Below, in pieces: positions 11,595 to 22,700 of a DNA stretch of 64,000 nucleotides (its first letter is position 1; every line of letters starts with the position of its first letter). The stretch comes from Amaurobius ferox. Taxonomy: Eukaryota > Arthropoda > Arachnida > Araneae > Amaurobiidae. Below the pieces are notes generated by a model. The model had not been told where the DNA came from, made no database searches, and was given only the letters and a program-made list of their open reading frames with translations. The DNA lies in the NCBI GenBank assembly GCA_951213105.1, contig OX578136.1:151424678-151488677 (forward strand), written 5' to 3'. Made by a program: the position numbers and the translations under genes.

Positions 11595-12867
11595 TTAACA
11601 CTTTACAACAAAGTTGAAAAGTGTTTATGACTTTGTTCATTCTGTCTGTCTGTCTGCCCGTTAGCACTATAACTGCCGTAAAAATGACTTTATCAAAATG
11701 AAATTTTAGTATGTTGTTCAGGCGGTCTGTAGGACCTATGGGAATATAAATGAATAATATCACCCAATTAGTTTTGGATTGAACCCGGGTTGAAAAAATG
11801 AAATACATTGAACCCTATGGGACCTAATTTTTTAAACATTTTTTAAGCGGATTTAAAATTCACAAATTGCTTCGAAAGTTTTAAGAAATATTCAAATTAT
11901 TCCATAAAATACATAAAAAAAAATTCAGTAAAATATATTCAGTAGTTTTTTAAATAAAAATTAAAATAATAATGACACTTTTTATATGAAGAGATTACGT
12001 GACCATTATATGAAGAGATCACGTGACCCACTTCAAAATAAAATATGGCATCCATCTTGTCTCAAAATCGTGATTTTTAAAGTTCTTTTTAATTCATATT
12101 GAGTGTTGTATCCGTCCTAAAACCACTTTATTTTTGCTTACATTCTTTGCATCTACATATTGAAACAACGCAATTACAATATATTTGAGTTTAAATGAAC
12201 ATCCAATTTTGATTATTTCCGCAACGAAAGCCTACTTTTGACTTATGGAAAATGTAAACAGCAAAATATGTAGAATGAGTTGTATAAGAATTGCTCATTT
12301 CTTTAACGCAAAATTATTTAGCTCATGGAGTCTGCAATATAGCTGATATGAATGAAATATTCACTGATTTTAGAAAGATAAGGAAAGTTTAATTACTTGT
12401 ACCTCCATGGTCTTAAGTTTTTAAATAAAATAAATTATTATAGTATTGTGATGAATGAAATAAATGGGGAAATGGTTATGAATGAAATGCTGCTTTTATA
12501 GAGAGAGCCAGGCGTGTTATATTTCGATGACGTCATTTGAGTAAATGCCATTTGTTTTCGATGAAGTTTTCAAATATATAAAGTATTGTAGTATTATGAT
12601 AATTTTAAAAATATTACCGAAGAATGTATTGCATTTTAGAGATGTTTAAACCAGGCAATTTATATTTCAATGCCGTCATTTGAATGAAGTTCATTTCTTT
12701 CAATGAAGTTAAGTTTTCAAATAAAAAAAATAATGTAGTATTGTGATAATTTTAAAAATATTACCGAGAAATGTATCGCATTTTAAAGATGTTTAAATAA
12801 AATTGCATTGAAGTTGGAAAGTGTTTCATAATCAATGCTTTATGTATGATTGATCTTTCTTGTTTAA
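11595..12867 (+). mobile_element. Family B element, copy B2 (long form)
   Basis: Begins with the terminal hairpin TTAACACTTTACAACAAAG paired with TTGAAAAGTGTT, followed by a TCTG microsatellite (11639-11657) and the family blocks. Near the right end a ~150-bp segment (GTAGTATTGTGATAATTTTA, ATGTATCGCATTTTA, GCCGTCATTTGAATGAAG) is present about three times in tandem. It ends with the hairpin-bearing terminus and TCTTTCTTGTTTAA. A TTAA at each edge is compatible with a TTAA target duplication, but other copies do not confirm this. Confidence 0.9.
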
Positions 12868-13503
12868 CACAACATTGTTATTAGCTAATGACTGTCTTAT
12901 TCAGGAATGCCAAAATAAACAACACGTACATGCAGGAGGAATTTTATGTACAGCCTGTTTATAATACCATCCGTCAGCAACTATGTACATTTACATTCGA
13001 GAAAGAATATGACTGTGGTACTTTGATAAGCATTGCATGTGTCACCGCATTTGCATTCCCTCATGACACGACTTTTTCGCAGGTATTTATTGACTTTTAA
13101 ATATCCGTTTCGTGCGCTCCTGATGTCGGTTCCTGATATCGATTCCTGATATCGGTTCCTATCTCCTTAGATACTCCTCTATAACCTTGCAATTGATATT
13201 TGTAGTTTATCTCGCTGTATTTCCGAATTCGTAATCCCACCTTTTCAAATTATTCGCTAGAGGTGCTGCAATCTTTTTTATTCGCTGAGACACGCTCACT
13301 TTACTGTAGATAGGTCTAACCTATACACGCATCTACTTTTCCTTACAAAGTTATTTGGTGCTCGAGGATACCTTCCTGCAAACCCTAATATACCTGCAGC
13401 AAAGTCAACTTGACTCGTTTAAAATACTTAGTACCCCTAAACTATATAATAGATCTATTAAAAGCCATTAATAATTAAAAGTAAGAATGTTATACATGCT
13501 GTT
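12868..13503. other. No gene seen
   Basis: Contains a short duplicated phrase at about 13119-13160 (CCTGATATCGGTTCC repeated). A 70-codon open frame starting at 12888 shows no known domain. Otherwise unassigned. Confidence 0.45.
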
Positions 13504-13746
13504 GTTGTTACTTATTCCCCCGTGGTGAAGGAGTGCCTATGCACCACGTCCACTGGACCCCTGGTTCCATGGCGAAGGGGAGAAATTTGCAGCTTCACTT
13601 TATATTGAGGCACCCCAAGGGCGGAAGTCTGACTTTGCCTCGACAACACAACATCCATGCCCGCTGGCGGAATTCGAACCCACAACCCCGCAATCCAGCG
13701 ATCAGACGGAAACGCTTGCCCCTGACCGTTCGACCACCGGATCGGC
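13504..13746 (-). mobile_element. SINE-2, tRNA-derived, full length
   Basis: On the minus strand the element opens with a tRNA-like head: box A-like GGTCGAACGGTCAGGGGC and box B GGGTTCGAATTCCGCC. A GC-richer body follows (GAGGCAAAGTCAGACTTC, CCAGTGGACGTGGTGC), then a tail reading TAACAACAACAGC. RNA polymerase III boxes in a tRNA-like head plus a CAA tail define a SINE mobilised by a LINE partner. The sequence differs from SINE-1, so at least two SINE families share this tail type. Confidence 0.88.
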
Positions 13747-14949
13747 ATGCTATACATAAATAGGTTGGCTTAAATTCGAATCTATTGATTTCTAAAATAA
13801 ATGTTATAAATTTTACTCATATTTTTTCATTATAAAGTTATTCTAAATTGACATTCAAAGGCGATTGTGTTACTATTGAAAGCACTTAGTTCATGGGCGA
13901 ATAGAAATATAACTATGTAAATGGGCAGTTATAGCTCTCAGAGGACTGTTAAGGTAGTTTTACCGCAAGTACTGTTGAAATGCGCATCCATTGGCGTGAC
14001 CGGCTATATGTATGGCGAAAGTGAGGTTGATATTAAAGACATTGTACCAGAAGCAACTATGTATATACTCTTTATACTCTAATACCGCATATCACTCAAG
14101 CATTCACTTCACTTCATCTGCATAAATCGAACAGCCAGTCAGAACCTTCGCATGATTTTGCAAATCCTTGACATCCAATCGGTTCAGTTTCTTCACGGAC
14201 TAGAGCATACCACTAGAAAGTTTCTGCTTTTCCATATCCCAGGGTAAGCATCTATAATCCGTGATCAGTTCGGCACGGCGTCTTTGTCATCAGGGGAAGA
14301 TGAAACCGACAGATAGTTCTTTGGACCGATTCAACTTATCGAGGCAATCGGTATGTCTGTCATCCATTTCGCCATGATGTGTTTGCTTTATGGGGGATGA
14401 GCACATACATGATTCGTTTGTTAAATCGAACTCCATGTAGATATTCTGTTTCAAATTTAGCAGTAATTGCATCGGCATGTCGAAACAAGATGGAATATCT
14501 GATTGGCTCGATTGGAAAGGCTGATGACACGGTGGCTGTGACGATTACAAAGATGGACGACTTGCAGGGAGTTTGATAAGACCACAGCCTTTTTACAGGT
14601 CACGTGGAACACCATTAGGTCCGACATGCAAAACTTATCTAACGAAATATTTTGCTTTTCTACTAGATAAAGTCGTTGGATTGGAAATGAGGCATAGGCA
14701 TATGCTAATAACCGAATTTGATTAGGATCTGAAATTGTTCGGGATGATATAAGTATTTTGCGATTAATGTGTTCTTGCTTGACTCGCTTTCATGAAATAA
14801 GATGTGTTATTTCTGACGTCTCTGAGTGTCAGGTTCGTGCCACATTCGTGAAGTTTAGCTACCATATCTTTTTCATAAAGGATTTGAGTTAAAGAAATAA
14901 AATTTTCTGTTATGGTATTTTGCATATTTGTATGCATACTGCCCTAGTT
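13747..14949. other. No repeat or gene recognised; partly balanced composition
   Basis: From about 14090 to 14880 the base composition is more balanced than the surroundings and no window repeat matches. Open frames of about 60-65 codons lie on both strands (14290-14478 minus, 14379-14576 plus), but neither has a recognisable domain. It could hold an old exon or TE remnant. I do not assign a function. Confidence 0.35.
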
Positions 14950-15205
14950 GCTTTCCCTACACACATAGCATAGGAAAAGTATTGTGAAGGAGTCAAAAAA
15001 TTGAATTAGCGATTTTCACGAAAGTGTACGTTTTAAGCATCCCTGAATTAGAATCGAACGTTTCTGAGGGGATGTTAGTATATACGTATGTACGTATATT
15101 AGTGTGTGTCCGTGATTCCATGTACGTGATATTTCAAGAACGAATGAAGAGTTTTGAATAAAATTCATATGATAATTACAATTGGTGAATGCTCTTTGTT
15201 ATTGT

Positions 15206-15579
15206 CCTAACAGCATTTTTTTTCACAGTGACGTTAGATTTACGTCACACTGTGACTTTGGGACGTCACAAGACATTGCAGTACATCTCGGCAATGTAAT
15301 ATTGAGGTCACAGCGAAGTTATTTTGGTCATTTTCATAGTCGTTTGTGACGTCGCATATCTTGTTTGTGACGTCATATTGTAATTGCCATTGTAATGTCG
15401 TTACATTTTTACATGTTAATTAAATTGTGGAAACGTCACAGAATATAGTCACAATGAAGTTACAAAGTTACTAATACGTAACGTCGCATAGAAGTCACAA
15501 ATATGATATCCAATTGCGACCCAAGTGTCACGTGACTATAACGTCACTGTCACACATGTGACGGTCTTTGCTGTGAGGG
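15206..15579. mobile_element. MITE C, copy C1 (TGACGT-rich)
   Basis: About 374 bp, closely matching copy C2 at 34938-35316. Termini are inverted: CCTAACAGCA at the left and TGCTGTGAGGG at the right, with subterminal CACAGTGACGTTAG and AACGTCACTGTCACAC also inverted. It is full of CGTCAC/GTGACG motifs throughout and has no coding capacity. This fits a short non-autonomous DNA transposon. The superfamily is not determined. Confidence 0.87.
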
Positions 15580-15589
15580 TGGTGGACAG

Positions 15590-15792
15590 GCACTTGATTA
15601 ACTGATTATGCACTTTCACCCAAACATAAGCAGGAATGCGAACTAGTTTGCCGTTACATGACGTTGTCCCACCGTAACCTTTTACGGACATTACATTATC
15701 CATGCCCACGGGTAAGATTCGAACCCACAATCCCACTATCGAGAGAGCACGAGAAAAAGCTTTCTTTAAACCTCTCGGCTATCGAGCAGGCA
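15590..15792 (-). mobile_element. SINE-3, tRNA-derived
   Basis: On the minus strand the head reads GCTCGATAGCCGAGAGGTTT and contains box B GGGTTCGAATCTTACCCG, followed by GGCATGGATAATGTAATGTC. The GGGCATGGAT segment after box B resembles SINE-2 and suggests a related family. The 3' boundary is not clear because the element abuts MITE C1, and no CAA tail is seen, so it may be truncated. Confidence 0.75.
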
Positions 15793-16272
15793 ATCAGTGA
15801 ATACTGAAACCCTATTAGTTTTAAACGCAATCGAATGTCCGGTAGACTCTCTAATTTTCGAATTAATTTTTTTAAAATAAAAGGAAAAAAAACGTCTTTA
15901 AAAGTAAAGACTGTCAATTATGATAAATAAATAATCATTTCAGACGTAATTTTTCATTAGAACTTGACATAAGGTTTAGAATGCTAGCAGAAGCTGTTCT
16001 TGAGATATTGCACGTTTTCTTAATAAATTTATAAAAAAAATTACTTAAAAAAAATACATTAAGTATCCTCCAGTATGTGCACTTTCAATATGCAGTATTA
16101 TACAGCAAATATGTTAATGTCATTCTAATGAATCTAGTTTATTCCAATCATGTGAGAAGATAACCACTTGGGTTGAAGTACTTTGGTGTTCCTAGTCTGG
16201 TAAACCTAGTTCGAAAGCAGGTCTCGCAATTTCATAAGTCACCCCATCTCTAGCACATAGGGAAGCGTGCTG

Positions 16273-16559
16273 TTATTGTTGAGACCCAGATCGTCCGACC
16301 TACTAGAAAGGTGTAAGGTAACTGTTTGGATGGCCGGGAAGTGCCACCCAATTTAGACCGGAACTCAGTGGGGGAGGCATCCAAAGGGACCGTACCCTCC
16401 TTCCCCTACCACCAACCTCTCGGAAGGACTTACGGACCCACATGTTTAACGTGATCGTACTCCGCGTGAATACGGCGGCAGTTTTGGCAGTGGCGGGAAT
16501 CGAACCCAGGTCTACCGAGTGCAATTCCCGCGCGCTAACCACTGGGCTACCGTGCCCCT
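16273..16559 (-). mobile_element. SINE-1, tRNA-derived, full length
   Basis: On the minus strand it starts GGGGCACGGTAGCCCAGTGG (box A region) and contains box B GGGTTCGATTCCCGCC. The body has CGAGAGGTTGGTGGTAGGGG and GGGTGGCACTTCCCGGCC, and the end is GGGTCTCAACAATAACAGC. It closely matches the plus-strand copy at 43616-43904. Flanks 16256-16272 and 16560-16576 share most of 17 bases around AAGCGTG and look like an ageing target-site duplication. Confidence 0.92.
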
Positions 16560-16576
16560 TATAGAAAAGCGTGTTG

Positions 16577-16636
16577 AAGACCCAGGCCGTCCGACTCATC
16601 CGAAGACGTGAGCAACCATTTGAACGGCCGGATATA
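16577..16636 (-). mobile_element. SINE-1 fragment, 3' end only
   Basis: On the minus strand: CGGCCGTTCAAATGGTTGC and then GAGTCGGACGGCCTGGGTCT, matching the last ~60 bp of SINE-1 with substitutions. It lies directly upstream of the full copy in the same orientation. The full copy therefore appears to have inserted next to, or into, an older SINE. Confidence 0.75.
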
Positions 16637-16686
16637 TAGGAAAACATGTGTAGTAATTGGTATAATCGCGTAGTAATTGGAGTAAT

Positions 16687-16729
16687 CGCGAAGAACCAGT
16701 GTCTTATCAGTGGACACTGGTTTTTCGCG
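16687..16729. repeat. 17-bp-arm hairpin followed by a G run
   Basis: Arms 16687-16703 and 16713-16729 (CGCGAAGAACCAGTGTC and its complement with one G-T wobble) flank a 9-nt loop. A run of 15 G follows at 16738-16752. Function unknown. Confidence 0.8.
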
Positions 16730-17099
16730 GCATGGGAGGGGGGGGGGGGGGGTCTTTCGTTATATCCAATGAGAGAACGTGTCCTAGCGATACTTTTTAC
16801 AATAGGTTTATATTCCGCAGCCAAAGAATTCGCTCATAGTCATTTGATTTACGGAAAGTATATTTTTTAAGATCTCAAATGCATTTCTATGGGGATTTCG
16901 TACGTGAGTTTGAATCAATCATTCTGTTTTGGCTAATAACTCGCCAAAAAGAGCTCATTTCAATGTCCGTGATGCTAATTCAATATCAAAAATATTGTGT
17001 TATGGATCTTACATATCATTGTTTTGTTGTGAAAGAAAAGTCATTCCATAATATAATGTAGAAAAAGTCATGTGCTGCACATATCAGATTTTTTTTTTT

Positions 17100-19370
17100 A
17101 ATTTAGCAAATACTTATGTTTTACTTTTTTATACTGTTGTATATGGAAATCATGTTATCCCTAAAATCTTCTAATTCAAAATTTGGGCGAAAGATTTCAA
17201 AACACATATCGAATGTTTTTTAAAAGGTCTCCTTCAGTATTTGTATGTTTACCATAAATGTTAACTCGATGGAATACACCCATTCCTATGGAATTTTATG
17301 CATTATGTAGATAAATAGAAATATATAGAACTTTTTTAAACTCGCAATATTAGAGCACAAATAATTCAAAATTTTATATTTTCAGAGCATTATATCTTAT
17401 GGAAAAACATTGTTATTCCCCAAACAGTAATGGGTCTACTCGAAATTGCTTATTCCGTGTCTGCTTCTTATGCTATGGATGTTAATGGTTTTGAAATACA
17501 ATATTTTATCCCAAAGCAGACAAATGCACCTTAGTACTTGATGTCATAGATTTGTTGCCAATTTAAAAATATTTTTTTTTAAATAAATAAGAAAATGTTC
17601 GAAGAATAACTTGTAATCGCAATTTCGTAAAAGATAGCTTTCCTCATTCTGGATACTGATTACGAGGCAAGTGAAACTCAACCATGTTGAAAAATAACAT
17701 ATGAAAATGCAGAACAGACACTTACATTCACAGATATTTTATATAAAAATGCAGATAAATCAGGAAAACATTGTTTAGAGTTGCATTTCTTGATCAGAGT
17801 ACGCATATCGATGTATTAAACCTCCAAAATTAAATTGAATCACGATTTATTCTTTTTTCATAAAGTTTATGAAATTTTGCCACATATTATTTAAGAACCT
17901 CTATATTTCATAGGATTTCTACAGACGATCTTCTGCAAGTGTGTTTTTCAGAATACGTGTACGATTTTTTGGTGTATTTTAGCTAATGGAATATTCAAAC
18001 AATTTTACGTCTGAGTAAAAGAGAACATTCATGAATTTTAAACATTTTGCAATAAATCTCAGATTATCAGAGACCTAAATGCAGCATAGGCTAGTTTTGG
18101 CACACCGTATATAAGACCGACCGAGGGACAAAAATATAAACATGTGAAAAGTAGATTTTTGATGTTCAAAATGTGTAAATCTATCAAAATTAGATAGATC
18201 AGTGTTCGACACCCGTCACAATACTTATCTTTGACGTATACTGTGCATGCACTTTAAGGGAAATAAAAATTAAAAATAATTCTCAAAGAATATTTTATCG
18301 CGTTATCGCTTCTGGCTGTATTCAAGCAGGGATTTCATTGATATCCACTCCTTTGTAATAGAGTATCATTCCAAAGAATCTTGACTATCCAGCACGCACT
18401 AATCATATTTGCCAAAGATGCTTCTGCGAACAAGTCCAGCATCATGGCATGACTAATCCTGTTCCTCGAACGGGAGATTCCATGGAATATTCTTCCTTCT
18501 TTTATCTTCTTCATTTCCCTACAAAACACATTATAATTCGTTGCCATCCTGGAACAGGGGTAGCTGCAATTTCTTGGAATAGTCTAAAACTATCGGACTA
18601 TCGTTTTTCATTGGGCGATGCTGATAGCAGTCCATAGATAGTAGCGTAATGGCGGATGATTCAGCCGGGATTTAATCCGACATTATGCGATTCTAATGTC
18701 TACAAAGGGCTGTTCCAAGAATCAAAGCCCTCTTCCTAGAAGTAAGTGGTCTGTTCATAGGCAGCGACCGAAAAGGAATGGTAAAAGAAGGGTACTTGAA
18801 GCATGGAGAGATCAACTTTGTGAGATATCTTGGGATGAGAAACTCCTGCCCTCTTTCCACATTAAATTTGGCACGGATTTAGAAAATAAATGACAAGATG
18901 GCATAGAGTCGTTTGGTACAAGCTTCGTAAAAATTTCATCTATCCAGTAAGAAGAAACCAGGTTAATAAAATCGGTGATAGGTAAGATATAGCATCAGAT
19001 TTCAAAAATTGAACCAAAGAGGCAGTAGTTTCATATTAGAGCAGGTTTTTGACATTTCTAGATCGAGAGTGAGATTTGGTGGCACCCCCTATTCTAGTGC
19101 TTTCTCTGCTTAAAATAGCTCACTTAAGGTAATTTATTTGTAAATACACCCCCTTTAAAATTACCTGTTATGAAACATGAAATTGTCTTTTGAATATAAA
19201 TTTCGGAACAAGCAAGACTTTTACTTTATTCTTTTTGTAGTGTTCTGTAATTAGTGATAAAATTTGTGTTTTGACATTTTTTTCCTGATCAAATTTTCCA
19301 GTCTCATAAAATAGGAAGTACATACAATACTGTCAAGAAAAGAATCGTAGATTATACAACTATTAATACA
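17100..19370. other. Unassigned sequence, no gene supported
   Basis: 17100-18300 is AT-rich filler. 18330-18900 is more balanced and holds two 60-70 codon open frames (18335-18547 minus, 18696-18893 plus), the latter rich in Arg and Lys with RPKRNGKRRVLEAW. I recognise no family. It may be an old transposon body, but I cannot show it. Confidence 0.35.
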
Positions 19371-19386
19371 CTCTAAAAGTAAATGC

Positions 19387-19544
19387 CCTTCCGAGAGGTT
19401 GGTGGTAGGGGAAGGAGGGTACGGTCCCTGTGGATGCCTCCCCCACTGGGTTCCGGTCTAAATTGGGTGGCACTTCCCGGCCGTCCAAACAGTTACCTTA
19501 CACCTTTCTGGTAGGTCGGACGGTCTGGGTTTCAACAACAACAG
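19387..19544 (+). mobile_element. SINE-1, 5'-truncated, with perfect TSD
   Basis: Contains only the body and tail of SINE-1, from TTCCGAGAGGTTGGTGG through GGGTTTCAACAACAACAG. The tRNA head is missing. It is flanked by a perfect 16-bp direct repeat CTCTAAAAGTAAATGC at 19371-19386 and 19545-19560. The intact duplication shows that the truncation happened during insertion. It lies immediately downstream of the Penelope-like fragment. Confidence 0.95.
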
Positions 19545-19560
19545 CTCTAAAAGTAAATGC

Positions 19561-20095
19561 GTAATTTGCCCTGGGAGATATTTAGACACCACGGTAGAAG
19601 AATTATGCCCTTGACTTGCTTGTAGTAATGCATACCGTCATAGAGTATGTTTTCTTTCAAAACCAACTCGACCAAATCCAAATATCTTTTAAAAGTTATA
19701 TATGGTTTTAAATTGTATTCCTCATGCAATTCTTTCAAGATCATTTGTAGGTTTGTTAAATCGATGTTATTAAACAAATCCCGGAAATCGTAGCTTCTGA
19801 AGTACAAATCTTTATGGCAAAATTTCAGCCGATCTATCAATTCCGGTCCGTTTTTTAACATAATGGAGCTTTGCCCCTTAATATCAGTCATAACGTATTG
19901 GAGTATAATCAGAAGTTTTTTATTTGCTTGTTCCAGGTATGATCCGCATCCCACTGTTACTGTTCGGAACTTGACGGGGTTTTTTTGTGTAACTTGGGAA
20001 TGAGGATCAAGTATGGAAATTTTGCTGAAATGAACAAAATGAACGCAACATTCGAAATGAACACAAAAATGCTTGTTTCTGAAACACAAGATAGA
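19561..20095 (-). pseudogene. Penelope-like reverse transcriptase, N-terminal part
   Basis: The minus-strand frame encodes the first half of a reverse transcriptase: a segment with KFRTVTVGCGSYLEQANKKL, then SYDFRDLFNNIDL (the first catalytic-Asp region, compare YDFxxLYTNI), then KELHEEYNLKPYITFKRYLD and YYKQVKGI. The last ~45 residues match the second copy at 56345 closely (HYYKQVKGI in both). The match stops inside the G-I-P-M-G motif, just after KGI at about 19604, so the YVDD half is missing and the tail (ILLPWCLN...) is unrelated. Its 5' edge runs into a long palindrome (20051-20158). Dead fragment. Confidence 0.85.
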
Positions 20096-20158
20096 TCAAC
20101 TTTATAGATAAAATCTATCTTGTGTTTTAGAAACAAGCATTTTTGTGTTCATTTCGAA
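20051..20158. repeat. Palindrome, 46-bp arms, at the edge of a Penelope-like fragment
   Basis: Left arm 20051-20096 starts TTCGAAATGAACACAAAAAT; right arm 20113-20158 is its reverse complement with a single mismatch. The loop is the 16 bases 20097-20112. The left arm is inside the Penelope-like fragment's open frame. It may mark a head-to-head junction between two truncated copies, a known outcome of Penelope-like integration. Confidence 0.93.
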
Positions 20159-21843
20159 GGGATATATGGACTTGAAAAAGAATTTTTTCGAAATGAACTA
20201 TTCTTAAGCCTAAAGTTCTTCCACGTGCAAGCTTTTTTTACTTAATTTTTTTTTCCTATTTCCATTCCTCACCTTTGAAATTTGTTGATTATCTTTATCT
20301 TTATGACCTGCATTACGTTTTATAATTTCCTCTTTATGGTTGAATTTCCTTTATTTCATTGTATTTTGTAGGCACATTTTAAGATAGTGTATTATGAATT
20401 ACTACTTACATTCTACCATTGGATTTACAATTTTATATTTATATATATATATATATATATATACAAACACACACACACATACACATATATATATATATAT
20501 AAATGCGTGTAAAGGGAAAGAACCTGCCACTCTGGGTAAAATGCAGGATTTTTGCACAGAGTGATATAAACTAATCGTTTTATAGATTTTGTTGAGTGTT
20601 TCACATTTCAGTTCAAATTATACATATAAACACGTGAATTTGAAGCATAAGCATTTAATTTTACGTATTTACTGGTACACATAAAGTTTTTAGAGTGAAT
20701 GAAGTTCTGTTTATAAGTTCACAAACTTAAAAATCCACCAATGGGCCAAAAATACTCGTTAACTTTTAAAAAAGAAACTTTATCGGAGTTTTGTCTGATT
20801 ACACTGTTACTGCAAATAATGTTTATAATTTTGTCAAGTATTACAGCTTTTTGATTTCTACAATCATGACTTGCAGTTTTGCATTTAAAGAGGGGTGGTT
20901 AAAATGCAAAGCGCATGTGCCAACATTTTTTCCACATGTGTTAATTAATAGGGCAAGAAAAGGCATTTTGGTGATCTTTGTTTTGTTTCACTAGAAATGA
21001 AATGGTTGACAAACGTTCTAAATATGCGGTATACAATGTCACACTTCACCATATTGTTATCATTTAAGAAGGAAAAAGTTATTATTCCTGAAAATGTAAA
21101 TCTTTTAAAAAATTTAGGATATGTAATTTGGTGATTTGGGTAGAGAATTCGGTGAAAATCTGTAAAATTAAACTTTAAATGTAAATTCGTAAAAGATCCG
21201 TCAAAAATAAATCTGATAAACTCGTATATCTTTTAATATTTTTCATTCTCGAGTTTTGAACGAATTATCATACATTTTTTTGTGAAAATATACTTTTTAG
21301 TGAATTTAAAATTGATTCAAATGAGCTAAAAAAATTCAATTTTCAAACTTTTTAAAAATTTTCAGGCACGATCACAAGAGCCCAGATAAAATAATTTCTG
21401 TATTGTCAATAAAATAAACATTATTACAGTGGTTATTTGTTTTTAGTATGACAAGTTAGAATTTTTACAAATTGTTTTGAAGTATAGTTACTCCAATTTC
21501 AGGTTTCTGATTTTACACAGATAATAGATAATGAACATTTTTGTCACGTTTTGCATCATGTTCAACAAAATTTAAATTTGCAGAAAATTTTATTAGAAAG
21601 TGAGTCACAGTTAAGGTTTATGAAAAACAGTTTTTATTTCCATTGCAACACAGATAAATATTGCATGTTCTACATTTAGAATGCGGGCTATAGATTCTAT
21701 TTTTTTATTACACAAAGCTCACATTTGCCTCAAGATATTTCACATTGCTGGTAGTGACAACCTGAATGATGTTTCTTGACACTGAACTTGTTCCACTCTA
21801 CTGCATTATTCTGTAACATTTAGGGGAAAACTTGATTTCCCCT
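20159..21843. other. AT-rich filler with a microsatellite, no gene seen
   Basis: The first ~70 bases resume TTTCGAAATGAAC-like phrases and may be the other arm's element. A TA/CA microsatellite lies at 20436-20502. 20790-21000 has a 67-codon open frame without recognisable features. The rest is AT-rich and unassigned. Confidence 0.45.
20436..20502. repeat. TA / CA microsatellite
   Basis: (TA)n, then (CA)n, then (TA)n. Confidence 0.95.
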
Positions 21844-21875
21844 AAGCTTCGCCGGAAACTTTTCCGGCGAAGCTT
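21844..21875. repeat. Perfect GC-rich hairpin in AT-rich sequence
   Basis: AAGCTTCGCCGGAAA (21844-21858), a 2-nt loop, then its exact reverse complement (21861-21875). It stands out from the AT-rich surroundings. Function unknown; possibly a relic transposon terminus or a cruciform-prone site. Confidence 0.9.
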
Positions 21876-22106
21876 TGGCTGAAGCAAGATTGTCCAGAGG
21901 AACTTTTAAGTGCATAGACGATATCTTTTGTTCTTTACTTTTTCCGATATTTTTTCAATCCAAAATGTTAGCAATAGACGTTTATTATACATAAATATAT
22001 AAGGGAAAAACAAACAAGCTTTACCTAACCTATCCAAAGAAAACGAAAGGAAAACACTGACACTTTAACTTTGCTCAATTCGAAAACACACGGACTATAT
22101 GATTCA

Positions 22107-22204
22107 AGTAGTGCTTCTGCAATCTATAAATAAGGTCCAGTGCTTCTGAAATCCATAAATAAGGTCCAGTGCTTCTGAAATCTATAAATAAGGGCCAGTG
22201 CTTC
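22107..22204. repeat. 29-bp tandem repeat, about 3.5 units
   Basis: Unit close to CAGTGCTTCTGAAATCTATA followed by AATAAGGTC. Three full copies plus a partial one with few substitutions. Confidence 0.9.
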
Positions 22205-22205
22205 T

Positions 22206-22700
22206 ATATAAGGAATTTCCCTAGAACTACAAAGTGGGACATAAATGTCCTAACAGTGAGCATGGTCAGAAATCCATAGATAGGACTGTGTAAGGGGTGT
22301 TTAAATTGAGCGGCACATTCAAGATCCATTCGTCTCCTCCAATTTCACTTTTGCATTTTTTGCTCTGTATAAAAATTACAGTAAGATCCAAAATTTCCTG
22401 ATTCTGGAATTTTTCATGAAATGTTTTCCAGCAAAACGTACTCTAAATTTATGCATCGTCAGATTTTGTTAGGCATTATGCCGTTGAGTCTGTCTTTATC
22501 AAAGGGATTGGGAGACTATAGCCTTTAGATTTTAAGCCCCTGAAATGAATTGGTGAAACCTAATTACGTTACTATCATAAAGTGACGACGATGTGAGTTT
22601 TAAATAAGGGCGGGGGGGGGGGGATGAGGACGAAAATGTTTATTCCCTAAATCCCCTAAAATCGCTAAGATGGACCTAACCACAGGTTCGATCAAAGGAA
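22206..22700. other. No gene seen; G-run near 22609
   Basis: Contains a G-run at about 22609-22623 and nothing recognisable as a gene or repeat of this window. Confidence 0.45.

Larger units (their letters stand above)
14950..17099 (+). mobile_element. Probable decayed family A element (A3) broken by insertions
   Basis: At the left is a family A-like hairpin end (CTTTCCCTACACA then TAGGAAAAG, 14951-14979). At the right is the opposite terminus (AAGTCATGTGCTGCACATATC with a T run, 17063-17099). Between them are family-like phrases (GTGATATTTCAAGAACGAATG, TGTTCTTGAGATATTGC, GCTAATAACTCGCC) separated by a MITE (15206-15579), SINE-3 and two SINE-1 pieces. That the two ends belong to one element is inference from matching polarity and order. 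The closest relative is the divergent copy at 40013-41048. Confidence 0.5.

Noticed and set aside
11473..11808. 111-codon minus-strand frame with homologous frames at 36580, 46981, 47277 and 51880 (e.g. LNNILKFHFDKVIFTAVIVL)
   Set aside because: The similarity among these frames reflects the shared family B left end. The protein frame is not kept over the element and its end lies in the TCTG tract (the TDRQTDRQ stretch).
11595..12867. Firm assignment of family B to piggyBac-type (TTAA) elements
   Set aside because: Several copies have TTAA at one or both edges, but B8, B3 and B13 do not at the right end, and the ends are not inverted repeats of each other.
16303..16824. 173-codon minus-strand open frame, one of the longest in the window
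   Set aside because: It runs through two SINE-1 pieces, a hairpin and a poly-G run. Its composition (poly-Pro, Arg-rich) comes from these repeats.
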